Shown one piece after another: positions 9,013 to 16,940 of a stretch of 33,850 nucleotides of DNA. Every line of letters starts with the position of its first letter. Within the stretch, counting starts at the first letter, position 1. The DNA is taken from NCBI GenBank assembly GCA_002721305.1, contig PBKA01000023.1, positions 1 through 33,850 of the forward strand, in the 5' to 3' direction. Under the pieces are notes generated by a model. It saw nothing but the letters and a program-made list of their open reading frames with translations. It had not been told where the DNA came from and ran no database searches. The position numbers were made by a program, and so were the translations under genes. This DNA is from Acidimicrobiaceae bacterium (lineage in GTDB: Bacteria; Actinomycetota; Acidimicrobiia; Acidimicrobiales; Poriferisodalaceae).

Positions 9013-10143
9013 ATGAAAATAACCCCTTACGAGATCTCAGTGTCTGACGACGCAATCAGTGATTTACACCATCGCCTCAAACAAACGCGGTGGCCTGAAC
9101 GCGAGCTGGTGGCCGATTGGTCTCAGGGCATCCCATTGGATTACGTCAAAGAGGTCTGCGAATACTGGCTGAGTACTTACAACTGGCGTGAGCGCGAAGC
9201 AGCCCTTAACGAATTTGATCACTTCATCACCCCAATCGAAGGCTGTGACATTCATTTCATTCACCAACGGTCAAAGCATGATGATGCTGTTCCTCTGATC
9301 TTGTCTCATGGTTGGCCTGGGTCCATAGTTGAGTTCCAAAAGGTCATCGGCCCACTTTCGGATCCAACCAGTTACGGCGGAAATGCACACGATGCTTTCC
9401 ACGTCATATGCCCATCTCTTCCTGGATACGGATTCAGCGGAAAGCCAGCTGCCTCAGGCTGGGGAGTAGAAAAAATGGCTGACGTCTTTACCGAGCTAAT
9501 GCTTGGACTGGGTTATGACCGCTTTGGAGCCCAAGGTGGCGACTGGGGATCAGCTATAACAACTGCCATCGGCGGCCGTCATCCCGATAACTGCATGGGC
9601 ATCCATCTCAATATGGTGATGCGCGGTAAACGACCAAAGGATCAACCGCCCACCGAAGAGGAGACAGCGGCCTTAGAGGCAGCTGCCTATTACAGAGACT
9701 GGGACTCCGGCTACTCGACTCAGCAGGGGACGCGCCCCCAAACTCTCGGCTACGGCTTAACCGATTCTCCCGCTGGACAGCTGGCCTGGATCTTCGAAAA
9801 GTTTTGGTCCTGGACCGACAACCAAGGGCATCCCGAGGATGCCCTATCGCGTGATGAGATGCTGGACAACGTCATGCTTTATTGGGTTACTCAATCCGCA
9901 ACTTCCTCCGCTCGCCTGTATTGGGAAAGCTTTAGGTCGTTACGGCCGGCGCAAGTTGACGTCCCAACCGGCGTCGCTTGTTTCCCCAAGGAAATCATTC
10001 CTCCGGTGAGATCGTGGAGCGAGGGCACCTATACCGATATTCGCCAGTGGACGAAAATGCCAAGAGGCGGACATTTCGCTGCGTTCGAACAACCGGATCT
10101 CTTCGTAGAAGATGTCCGCTCTTTCTTTGCACAGGTTCGTTGA
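9013..10143 (+). CDS. epoxide hydrolase (EHN domain plus alpha/beta hydrolase)
   Basis: Microsomal-type epoxide hydrolase, 376 residues, hydrolysing an epoxide to a vicinal diol. The N-terminal EHN region (about 1-105, containing TRWPE and the YNWREREAALN segment) precedes the hydrolase core. The oxyanion HGWPGS motif is at 99-104, GYGFSG follows at about 138, the nucleophile is D177 in QGGDWGS, and the catalytic His is H354 in GGHFAAFEQP. Translation starts at ATG 9013. The stop is 7 nt before the start of an acyl-CoA ligase, so the two are probably cotranscribed. It may process an epoxide made by a neighbouring monooxygenase; this is inference. A haloalkane dehalogenase is less likely given the EHN domain. 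Confidence 0.9.
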   Translation: MKITPYEISVSDDAISDLHHRLKQTRWPERELVADWSQGIPLDYVKEVCEYWLSTYNWREREAALNEFDHFITPIEGCDIHFIHQRSKHDDAVPLILSHGWPGSIVEFQKVIGPLSDPTSYGGNAHDAFHVICPSLPGYGFSGKPAASGWGVEKMADVFTELMLGLGYDRFGAQGGDWGSAITTAIGGRHPDNCMGIHLNMVMRGKRPKDQPPTEEETAALEAAAYYRDWDSGYSTQQGTRPQTLGYGLTDSPAGQLAWIFEKFWSWTDNQGHPEDALSRDEMLDNVMLYWVTQSATSSARLYWESFRSLRPAQVDVPTGVACFPKEIIPPVRSWSEGTYTDIRQWTKMPRGGHFAAFEQPDLFVEDVRSFFAQVR

Positions 10144-10150
10144 GGGTCGC

Positions 10151-11779
10151 ATGCTCCGCGGGCTAAACATGGATCGCCAACTTCTGATCTCTGGCCTGAT
10201 TGACTACGCCGGACGGAACCACTCAAGTACCGAAGTTGTTGCAACCGATTCAACAGGGACCCTTCACCGAACTAATTGGACGAACATTCGTTGGCGCGCG
10301 CTACAACTGTCCACCGCTTTGAAGCGACACGGGATACAGCAAGGCGACAGGGTCGCCACCATCGCTTGGAACGATCATCGACACCTTGAACTCTATTACG
10401 GCATCACCGGTATCGGATCGGTCCTACACACGGTAAATCCACGTCTCCGCGAACAGCAGATCTCTTGGATAATCAATCATGCTGAGGACCAGATGGTCTT
10501 CATAGATCCGGACTTTTTGCCTCTAGCTGAAGCCGTCGCTTCTGAAACGCCATCTGTTCACACCTGGGTGATTTTGACAAATGAACTGCCCGAAACCTCA
10601 CTGGAGAACGCCATTGCATATGAGGACATGATTGACAGAAGCGACGCTGTTGAAGAGTGGCCGCTGCTAGATGAATGGAGCGCCGCCACGCTCTGCTACA
10701 CCTCAGGTACCACCGGAAACCCTAAAGGTGTGATGCAAAGCCATCGCTCGATCGTTTTGCAAACTTGGGCAACCTGCACCGGTGATGGCCACGACGTCAA
10801 TTCGAGTCAATCAATTCTGCTTGCGGTCCCGATGTTCCACGTAAACGGCTGGGCAATCCCGTTTGCAGCGGCAATGGCAGGGTCCAAATTAGTCTTACCG
10901 GGCCCCGATCTTTCACCTGAGGCGCTGGTTAGGCACATAAACACCGAAAATGTGACGTTTTCGGCTGGCGTACCCACTATTTGGTTGTCAGTTGTTCAGT
11001 ACTTGAAGGAGACCGACACAGACATACCTTCCCTCAATCGTCTCGCTGTCGGCGGTTCAGCTGCACCTCGTTCACTTATGGACACCCTCGAAGATGACTA
11101 CGGGGTGTTCGTGTCACATGTGTGGGGCATGACCGAGATGACCCAAGGCTCTGCTGGGCGGTTCACGCATAGAATCCAAGGACTCAGCCGCGAAGAGCAG
11201 CGACGGCGACAAGCCATGGCGGGCAGGGAGCTCTACGGTGTCGAACTTCGGCTGGTCGATGGCGATGGTGAAGAGGTGGAACGCGACGGTGTCACACCGG
11301 GTGAACTTTTAGCTAGGGGACCGTGGGTTGCTGCAAGTTATTTCGAATTGGACGATGAGTCGACACACACATCCTCTCCGGATGGGCCTTGGTTGCGGAC
11401 TGGAGATGTCGCCACGATGGACGATGAGGGCTATATATCGATCGTTGATCGGGCCAAAGATGTCATAAAGAGCGGCGGCGAGTGGATTAGTTCGATCGAG
11501 CTTGAAAACGCTGCTGTGGGTGCCCCAGGAGTCCTAGAAGCAGCGGCAGTTGGCTTGCCTCATCAGCGATGGGGCGAACGCCCCCTGCTGCTCGTGCTTC
11601 TTGAAGCCGGGAAACCACTCAACACCACTGAAATTTTGGAATCGATCCGCCCTCACGTAGCGTCTTGGTGGTTGCCTGACGAAGTTGTCGCGGTAGATGA
11701 GATCCCCCACACGGGGACTGGCAAAATCGACAAGAAGGTTCTGCGGGACCAATTCGCTGGCTTCGAATGGCCCAAATAG
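10151..11779 (+). CDS. medium/long-chain fatty-acid-CoA ligase (AMP-forming)
   Basis: ANL-superfamily acyl-CoA synthetase of 542 residues, activating a carboxylate with ATP and CoA through an acyl-AMP. The P-loop [12 protein letters not shown], the VWGMTE motif, the [13 protein letters not shown] hinge and the C-terminal catalytic lysine (K525 in GTGKIDKK) are all seen. The [20 protein letters not shown] segment matches the AlkK/FadD-like group rather than acetyl-CoA synthetases. The reading frame extends upstream to 10112 inside the epoxide hydrolase gene. ATG 10151 is chosen because GAGGG lies 5 nt before it and immediately follows the upstream stop. A hairpin with a short T-run follows at 11815-11836. 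Confidence 0.9.
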   Translation: MLRGLNMDRQLLISGLIDYAGRNHSSTEVVATDSTGTLHRTNWTNIRWRALQLSTALKRHGIQQGDRVATIAWNDHRHLELYYGITGIGSVLHTVNPRLREQQISWIINHAEDQMVFIDPDFLPLAEAVASETPSVHTWVILTNELPETSLENAIAYEDMIDRSDAVEEWPLLDEWSAATLCYTSGTTGNPKGVMQSHRSIVLQTWATCTGDGHDVNSSQSILLAVPMFHVNGWAIPFAAAMAGSKLVLPGPDLSPEALVRHINTENVTFSAGVPTIWLSVVQYLKETDTDIPSLNRLAVGGSAAPRSLMDTLEDDYGVFVSHVWGMTEMTQGSAGRFTHRIQGLSREEQRRRQAMAGRELYGVELRLVDGDGEEVERDGVTPGELLARGPWVAASYFELDDESTHTSSPDGPWLRTGDVATMDDEGYISIVDRAKDVIKSGGEWISSIELENAAVGAPGVLEAAAVGLPHQRWGERPLLLVLLEAGKPLNTTEILESIRPHVASWWLPDEVVAVDEIPHTGTGKIDKKVLRDQFAGFEWPK

Positions 11780-11814
11780 ACATTACCTAAGCAGTTCCAC
11801 CCTTCGTCTTAACT

Positions 11815-11836
11815 GTGTTGAGCAACACCAATTTTT
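11815..11836 (+). terminator. possible intrinsic terminator after acyl-CoA ligase
   Basis: GTGTTG (11815-11820) and CAACAC (11823-11828) form a short hairpin with effectively five pairs and a four-base loop. A five-T run follows at 11832-11836. It lies 36 bp downstream of the ligase stop and ahead of a new gene with its own ribosome binding site. The stem is weak, so the call is tentative. Confidence 0.4.
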
Positions 11837-11964
11837 GTCGACAGTGTTCTAGACTTGTTTTTCGGCCGTAGTGCTCCCCCACTGGCATTGAACGGCTTCC
11901 CTCAGGTGGTTGCTCAATCCGCCTTCCCAAAGTTATATTTGCACTTTTGTCCAAAGGAGTCGTC

Positions 11965-12273
11965 ATGGCAGGAAGCCGCACAACTTTCGAAAAACTCCAA
12001 CGTGACCGCGCCAAGAAGGCTAAGGCGGATGCCAAACGCGCCAAACGAATGGGCAAAACTCCAGAAAGCGGTCCCCTCGTTTACGAGGAAGCAGACACGG
12101 TTGTAGACGACGACGCTGCCCAGTTGGACGGCAACCTCGACCTAGAGATCTCAGCTGCCGATCTTCTCCGTCTCGTTGAGGAACTTCAAGCCAAGTTCGA
12201 CAACGATGAAATTAACTTCGACGAGTATGAGGAACGAAAGATCGAGCTACTAGCGCGCCTCCCGATGGAATAG
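11965..12273 (+). CDS. small highly charged hypothetical protein (102 residues)
   Basis: Family not recognised. The N-terminal third is strongly basic (FEKLQRDRAKKAKADAKRAKR near residues 9-29) and likely one helix. The remainder is acidic (ADTVVDDDAA, then DLLRLVEELQAKFDNDEINFDEYEERK) and predicted helical, ending LARLPME. The C-terminal half resembles short-C-terminal/SHOCT-like helical elements only loosely. The ATG at 11965 is preferred over the upstream in-frame TTG (11947) because AAAGGAG lies 5 nt before it. It is soluble, with no signal peptide or membrane segment. The charge split suggests nucleic-acid or protein binding, but no function is claimed. Confidence 0.65.
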   Translation: MAGSRTTFEKLQRDRAKKAKADAKRAKRMGKTPESGPLVYEEADTVVDDDAAQLDGNLDLEISAADLLRLVEELQAKFDNDEINFDEYEERKIELLARLPME

Positions 12274-12281
12274 GTCGCTGC

Positions 12282-12857
12282 CTAGGACTTCCGGTGCGCC
12301 GAAACAGCGTACGTTTCTCCAATGAATGGTTCGCGTTGCCAAGTGCTCCAACGACCCGCAGCAGACAGCCCTAAATCCTCCAACAGTGCGTCGTAATGCT
12401 CCAACGACAGAGTATTGGGTCCTAGGGAGAAGCCCGCTATCAAAAGACCGTTGGTATTCAAATGCTCAGCCATCCGCCGTAACACTTCATTCTCAGATCC
12501 AAGTTCAACAAAGATCATCACATTGCCTGCGAGAACGACAACGTCAAAAGTTCTCTGGAGCGTTAACTTCTGTAAGTCTTCCTCGACCCAAGGAACATGG
12601 GGTGCCTTACGTCTCGCCTCTTCCAACATTTTACGGTCGAGGTCGACGCCAACAGAGTCAATCCCGCGTCGCTCAAGCTCAATTGCGACACGTCCGGTAC
12701 CGCAACCCGCGTCAAGGACCGACTCTGGCCCATAACCCAAAAGAAACTCGGCTTCCCCATGGATGCTCTGACCGGAGGCAGCCATGATTTTCCATTTTTC
12801 GTCATATTGTTGGCCTCGCGGAACGTCCGCTCGCCTACTCCATCTGCTTTCGGTCAA
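12282..12857 (-). CDS. class I SAM-dependent methyltransferase
   Basis: A 191-residue Rossmann-fold methyltransferase. Motif I is VLDAGCGTGRVAIEL (near residue 46), the acidic ribose-binding residue lies in VGVDLD, and FDVVVLAGNVMIF is motif IV. The N-terminal YDEKWKIMAASG segment is typical of small actinobacterial methyltransferases that act on small molecules. The TTG start at 12857 is eight bases after the stop of the upstream enoyl-CoA hydratase gene, so the two form an operon, perhaps with translational coupling, since no clear ribosome binding site is present. Its 3' end lies 8 bp from the convergent small charged protein gene. The substrate is unknown. Confidence 0.78.
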   Translation of the reverse strand: MTESRWSRRADVPRGQQYDEKWKIMAASGQSIHGEAEFLLGYGPESVLDAGCGTGRVAIELERRGIDSVGVDLDRKMLEEARRKAPHVPWVEEDLQKLTLQRTFDVVVLAGNVMIFVELGSENEVLRRMAEHLNTNGLLIAGFSLGPNTLSLEHYDALLEDLGLSAAGRWSTWQREPFIGETYAVSAHRKS

Positions 12858-12865
12858 GGAATCGG

Positions 12866-13642
12866 TTATTTATCTTGCCAGTTGGGTGAACGCTTTTCGG
12901 CGAAGGCAGTAGCGCCTTCAAAGGCATCCTCCGAAGCGAAGACTTCTTCTAATGCAGGTCGCTGAAAGTTCCAGAATTCTTCTTCCGAGACACCTAGAAC
13001 GTCTTTGATCAACCGCTTCGAAGCCCTAACCCCCATCGGAGCATTTTGGGAAATTCTTTCTGCCAATTCAATCGCAACGGACAGAGTCTCACCCTTCGGT
13101 ACCACTCGATTCACCATGCCATGTTGGTGTGCTACTTCGGCAGTGATGGGATCCGCCGTCAAAGCCATCTCCATGGCCAAGCTGTAGGGCAACTGTCGAG
13201 GGAGCCGAAGGAGTGCGCCCGCTCCGGCAAATAACCCAACTCCAGCTTCGGGGATCCCCAGCTTTGCTCCCTCCGATGCAACGATTAAGTCACAAGACAA
13301 GGCAACTTCAAGCCCTCCGGCCAAAGCGAAGCCCTCAACAGCAGCTATCAGAGGCTTCGCACAGCTTTTCTCGGTAATTCCCGCGAAACCTCGGTCACCA
13401 ATATTTGGCATCGCGTCAATCCCACCATCGGCGAATTGCTTGAGGTCCATGCCCGCGCTAAATCCGCGACCAGCTCCCGTTAAGACGCCCACACGTACGT
13501 CTGGGTCGCCGTCCATAGCGTCAAGCGCGTTCCCAAGAGCGGACGATAAGGCGGTGTTAAAGGCATTCATGTCGTCGGGTCGATTCAAGGTGAGAATTCG
13601 GATGTGACCACGATTCTCGGTCATGACAAGTTCTTCAGACAC
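12866..13642 (-). CDS. enoyl-CoA hydratase/isomerase (crotonase) family protein
   Basis: Crotonase-fold enzyme of 258 residues. Both canonical acidic positions are kept: Glu in AGGLEVALSCD and Glu in GIPEAGVG. The CoA-binding GRGFSAGMDLK loop is present and the oxyanion segment is intact, so hydratase activity on a short-chain enoyl-CoA is plausible. The open frame runs up to 13786. The GTG at 13642 is used because AAGGAG lies 5 nt upstream, and the protein then begins at the normal family position. It is first in an operon with the methyltransferase and divergent from the esterase gene (144 bp between starts). Confidence 0.85.
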   Translation of the reverse strand: MSEELVMTENRGHIRILTLNRPDDMNAFNTALSSALGNALDAMDGDPDVRVGVLTGAGRGFSAGMDLKQFADGGIDAMPNIGDRGFAGITEKSCAKPLIAAVEGFALAGGLEVALSCDLIVASEGAKLGIPEAGVGLFAGAGALLRLPRQLPYSLAMEMALTADPITAEVAHQHGMVNRVVPKGETLSVAIELAERISQNAPMGVRASKRLIKDVLGVSEEEFWNFQRPALEEVFASEDAFEGATAFAEKRSPNWQDK

Positions 13643-13786
13643 TTCGTCTCCTTCGTCGTTAGCAATCTCATTCGTTGCGTCAGCGACGCTACATCTGATA
13701 TTCGATGAGTTCATCTCGACTTGCTGTTTAACCACAAAAAACAGGGTTATTGGGGTACTAGCCTGAAGGCGCGTCAAGGAGGCCAT

Positions 13787-15319
13787 GTGAGTGCCATCAG
13801 TCAGTTATTGACTCAGCTAGAGGGAGCAGAGCCAGAGCACGCCCCGTTGTTGGTCCAGCAGCTACTCCGGCAAGAAGGCCTGGTTGATCTTCAAGGAACC
13901 GAGGCACTCCGTGCCTCACGGGCGCTCGCAATTTTCGCCGGACCGCAACAGTTGCCAGTCGCTGGGGAGTTAGCCGGACGGGCTCATCAAGCAGGAGTGC
14001 CTGGAGCCGGAACTTTGTTCGCAGAATGCGCAGACAAGGTGTCCTTAATGACTGGGCGGCCTCAAAGATTCGGAACAGTGATTCTTGAACATCAAGGCGA
14101 CATGGTGATGGCACCGTTGGACGGTGTGGCTGATGACGAGACCCGTCATGCTTTTGGTTTGCCTTCGCTAGCGGAAATGCGCCAAAACATCGAGCGGCAG
14201 AATCGGGTGCTGGCAAAAGACCGCTACGAAATGGATGGCTTACCTTCCGGACAGCGGTTTTGTCGAATTTGGTCTGATCCGAGCACAGAGGATCTTCGAA
14301 AAGGTTTAGAGGATCACCCCAACGGAGCTTGGTCCGACGGGGATGATCTCACTCTTGCGTGTCGCGCAGATGGTCACGGTGTTATCCCGGGCCCGGTTTT
14401 CGAACTGCCTATGTGGAATGTTTCGGAAAGCGACGGCACGCCGACCGACATTTGGTGTGTGCAAATACGGGTTGAACGGCTGAATGAGGCTGTATTTGGG
14501 TACGGATTCTGGGCACTGGACCAAAATGGAATGCCGATTGGCGGTAGAGGGTCGGTAGACCAACGATATCGAGGCAAAAACGCTCCCGAGGAGCTTCCCA
14601 GCCACGACGATGATGCGTTAATGGGTTCTCTATCCACCCATGAGTTCACCAGCGCCGCGCTACGTGAGAACCGGCGAGTCAAGGTGTACCTTCCACCTGG
14701 TCACTCGCGAGACTCAAGGTTTCCTGTTATCTACGCGACCGACGGCAACATGATCGAGCCCTACATCCGCCGAGTTGATGCTGCGGTTTCGATCGGAGCA
14801 ATACCGCCCGTGGTAATCATCGCTCCTCACGCTGCTCCAATGGATCACACTGGCAACCAGCGGGCTCTCGAATACCTGCCTGGCTTTGATGACCAACGTT
14901 TCGATCGACACCAAAGGTTCTTCGTTGATGAACTTCAGAAATGGGCTGAGACTGAGTTTGGGGCTTCCGGGGAACGAGATTTTCGAGCAGTATTCGGTTG
15001 TTCAGATGGTGCCGGGCACGCCCTAGCTACCGGATCCATGCATAGAGATCGTTATGGTCACTGCATCGCCTTTTCATCTGGGATGCCACCGGGTGAACAA
15101 ATCAACTGGGAACCTGACGAAGCCCCATTCGTGCATCTCTGCGCCGGAACATTGGAGTATGGGTTTCATCAAGCCACCGAAGCTTGGGCCGCTTGGCTTC
15201 ACTTTCATTCGTCTCCGCATCATTTCACGGAACGAGTCTGTGGACACGACTTGATCCAATGGATTGAGGAACTCCCGAAAAGCATCGCACGAGCTTGGGG
15301 TCCAAATTCAGCTGACTAG
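13787..15319 (+). CDS. putative esterase (enterochelin-esterase-like) with long N-terminal region
   Basis: Alpha/beta-hydrolase of the Esterase_D/Fes-like group in its C-terminal half, preceded by about 270 residues without recognised family marks. The catalytic serine is probably S406 in FGCSDGAG and the His H487 in VCGHDLIQW; KVYLPPGH followed by FPVIYATDG is the usual core entry. The N-terminal part contains a hydrophilic beta-rich stretch (WCVQIRVERLNEAVFGYGFWA) that may correspond to an enterochelin-esterase N-terminal beta domain. GTG 13787 is used since AAGGAGG lies four bases upstream; the frame opens further at 13721. Its stop codon shares the CTAG at 15316-15319 with the convergent benzoate-CoA ligase gene. 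No signal peptide is visible, so it is likely cytoplasmic. Confidence 0.72.
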   Translation: MSAISQLLTQLEGAEPEHAPLLVQQLLRQEGLVDLQGTEALRASRALAIFAGPQQLPVAGELAGRAHQAGVPGAGTLFAECADKVSLMTGRPQRFGTVILEHQGDMVMAPLDGVADDETRHAFGLPSLAEMRQNIERQNRVLAKDRYEMDGLPSGQRFCRIWSDPSTEDLRKGLEDHPNGAWSDGDDLTLACRADGHGVIPGPVFELPMWNVSESDGTPTDIWCVQIRVERLNEAVFGYGFWALDQNGMPIGGRGSVDQRYRGKNAPEELPSHDDDALMGSLSTHEFTSAALRENRRVKVYLPPGHSRDSRFPVIYATDGNMIEPYIRRVDAAVSIGAIPPVVIIAPHAAPMDHTGNQRALEYLPGFDDQRFDRHQRFFVDELQKWAETEFGASGERDFRAVFGCSDGAGHALATGSMHRDRYGHCIAFSSGMPPGEQINWEPDEAPFVHLCAGTLEYGFHQATEAWAAWLHFHSSPHHFTERVCGHDLIQWIEELPKSIARAWGPNSAD

Positions 15320-16812
15320 GACCGCAGGAGGTATCGCTTGATTTTTCCAGTAGCGGTCTGGGGAAGCTCGTCAACAATTTCAACCCAACGCGGGTACTTG
15401 TACGGCGCTAGTCGACTACGGACATGTTCTTGAACCAAAGTCGATATTTCGGTGTCTTTTGAGGTGGCTTCTAGGACCACATAGGCCTTAGGTTTAACCA
15501 GACCTTCCTCGTCCTCTGCTCCGACGACCGCTACCTGAGAGATCTCCGCTAGTTCGAGTACGCAGGATTCGACTTCGGTGGGACTAACCCAGATTCCCCC
15601 TACCTTCAACATGTCATCTGATCGTCCTAAGCAGCTGTACGTGCCGTCAGAGTTACGAACGTAGGTATCTCCGGTAGCGAGAAACTCACCCACTAGAGCC
15701 TGTCGGGTCCGCTCTGTCCGGTTCCAGTACCCGACCATGACGGACTCGCCCTTAATGTGAAGCATTCCCGCCTCACCTTCAGCGACCTCGTTGCCGATTT
15801 CGTCTCGAATCGACACTTCGTACCCGTCAACGACAGTCCCGCTAGTGCCGGCGACGGATCGGCCCGGTCGATTTGAGATCGCAATATGTGCCAACTCGGT
15901 GGTGCCAAGCCCATCCAATATTTCAACTCCGAATCGTTGTTTGAAGCGCCTGTGAATGTCCGCCGGCAGCGGTTCTCCAGCCGAAACTGCAAGTCTGACT
16001 GACTCAAAAGTGTCGTCGGGGATTTCCGAGCTGAGAAGCTGTCCATAGGAAGTGGGGACACCAAAAAAAATAGTCGGTCGGTGCGCGCGCAGATGATCAG
16101 AGATGTCCTCGGGCAGGGGGCGGCCCGGATTCAGAACTGCTCGAGCCCCGACACCGGCAGGAAAGTAGCCTGCGTTGCCTAGTCCGTAGGCAAAGAACAG
16201 CTTGGCAACTGAATAGATGACGTCATCTTTGTTCATATCGAGTACGGATTTCGCATACATGTCCGTACAAAACGCGAGATCGATATGGCGATGCATTGCA
16301 CCTTTCGGGAAGCCGGTTGTCCCAGAGGTGTACAGCCAGAAGGCGATGTCGTCATCCACGGCAGGGAACGGTCCACCCAACTCCACTTTGCCTTCGAGGT
16401 CGGGCACTTCATCATCTATTTGTGTCCATAAAAGAAAGGGCTGATGATCAGTTGCTTTTCCTATTGATTCTCGAAGTTCGGTGGAAACCACAAGGCCTAC
16501 GGCTCGGGAGTCCTCGAGAAGGAAGTCGTAGTCCTTTTCGGTGAGCATCGTGGATACCGGAACAGGCACCGCTCCTATCCACATCGTTCCCCAGAACCAC
16601 GCTAGGAACGCCTTCGTGTCTAAACAGCACATCAGGACCCGTTGCTCCGCTACTACCCGACGCTCCAACAGAAGTCGGGCTACCTTTTGCGCCTCCTCCA
16701 AGAGCTCTTGTCGAGTCGTGGTCTGTCCTGTCTGGGCGTCTGTCAGGACTACGGTGTCCGGGGATGCCTTTGCTGGTTCTACGAGGAAACGGATCACGGC
16801 GTTGTGTGTCAA
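15316..16812 (-). CDS. benzoate-CoA ligase family protein
   Basis: AMP-forming aryl-CoA ligase of 498 residues, converting benzoate (or a close analogue) to its CoA thioester, the entry step of the box pathway. The P-loop is LYTSGTTGFPKG, followed by LGTTELAHIA, a GDTYVRNSDGTYSCLGR hinge and MLKVGGIWVSP. The catalytic lysine is K490 in TATGKIKRYLL. The frame opens at 17040, which would overlap boxC. The TTG at 16812 is chosen because GGAGGGG lies seven bases upstream, and the protein then begins at the usual ligase N-terminus. It is divergent from boxC-boxB with a palindrome between them. The box context and the benzoate-ligase-like sequence together support the substrate call. Confidence 0.88.
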   Translation of the reverse strand: MTHNAVIRFLVEPAKASPDTVVLTDAQTGQTTTRQELLEEAQKVARLLLERRVVAEQRVLMCCLDTKAFLAWFWGTMWIGAVPVPVSTMLTEKDYDFLLEDSRAVGLVVSTELRESIGKATDHQPFLLWTQIDDEVPDLEGKVELGGPFPAVDDDIAFWLYTSGTTGFPKGAMHRHIDLAFCTDMYAKSVLDMNKDDVIYSVAKLFFAYGLGNAGYFPAGVGARAVLNPGRPLPEDISDHLRAHRPTIFFGVPTSYGQLLSSEIPDDTFESVRLAVSAGEPLPADIHRRFKQRFGVEILDGLGTTELAHIAISNRPGRSVAGTSGTVVDGYEVSIRDEIGNEVAEGEAGMLHIKGESVMVGYWNRTERTRQALVGEFLATGDTYVRNSDGTYSCLGRSDDMLKVGGIWVSPTEVESCVLELAEISQVAVVGAEDEEGLVKPKAYVVLEATSKDTEISTLVQEHVRSRLAPYKYPRWVEIVDELPQTATGKIKRYLLRS

Positions 16813-16899
16813 GAGAATTCCCCTCCAGTAGGCATCGGTTACAGCTTCCCACGTGTTTAGAGTGTGAAACGAAAATGCAAGAAGGCATCCTAGAAGTTG

Positions 16900-16920
16900 A
16901 TCGCTACGTCCGGTAGCGAT
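16900..16920. promoter_or_regulatory. operator-like perfect inverted repeat between benzoate-CoA ligase and boxC
   Basis: Arms ATCGCTAC (16900-16907) and GTAGCGAT (16913-16920) are perfect inverted complements around a five-base spacer. The site is 20 bp before the boxC GTG and 88 bp from the ligase TTG, in the divergent control region. Position and symmetry suggest a dimeric regulator site for aromatic-inducible control. In other bacteria box genes are controlled by BoxR-type repressors, but no such gene is in this window and the arm sequence was not matched to a known site. Confidence 0.5.
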
Positions 16921-16940
16921 GCATCTATGAGGACGACAAG

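Noticed and set aside
13691..13703. Short inverted repeat GCGTC-AGC-GACGC upstream of the esterase/crotonase pair
   Set aside because: Only five pairs, in GC-rich sequence, with no T-run and no clear promoter relation; too weak to call.
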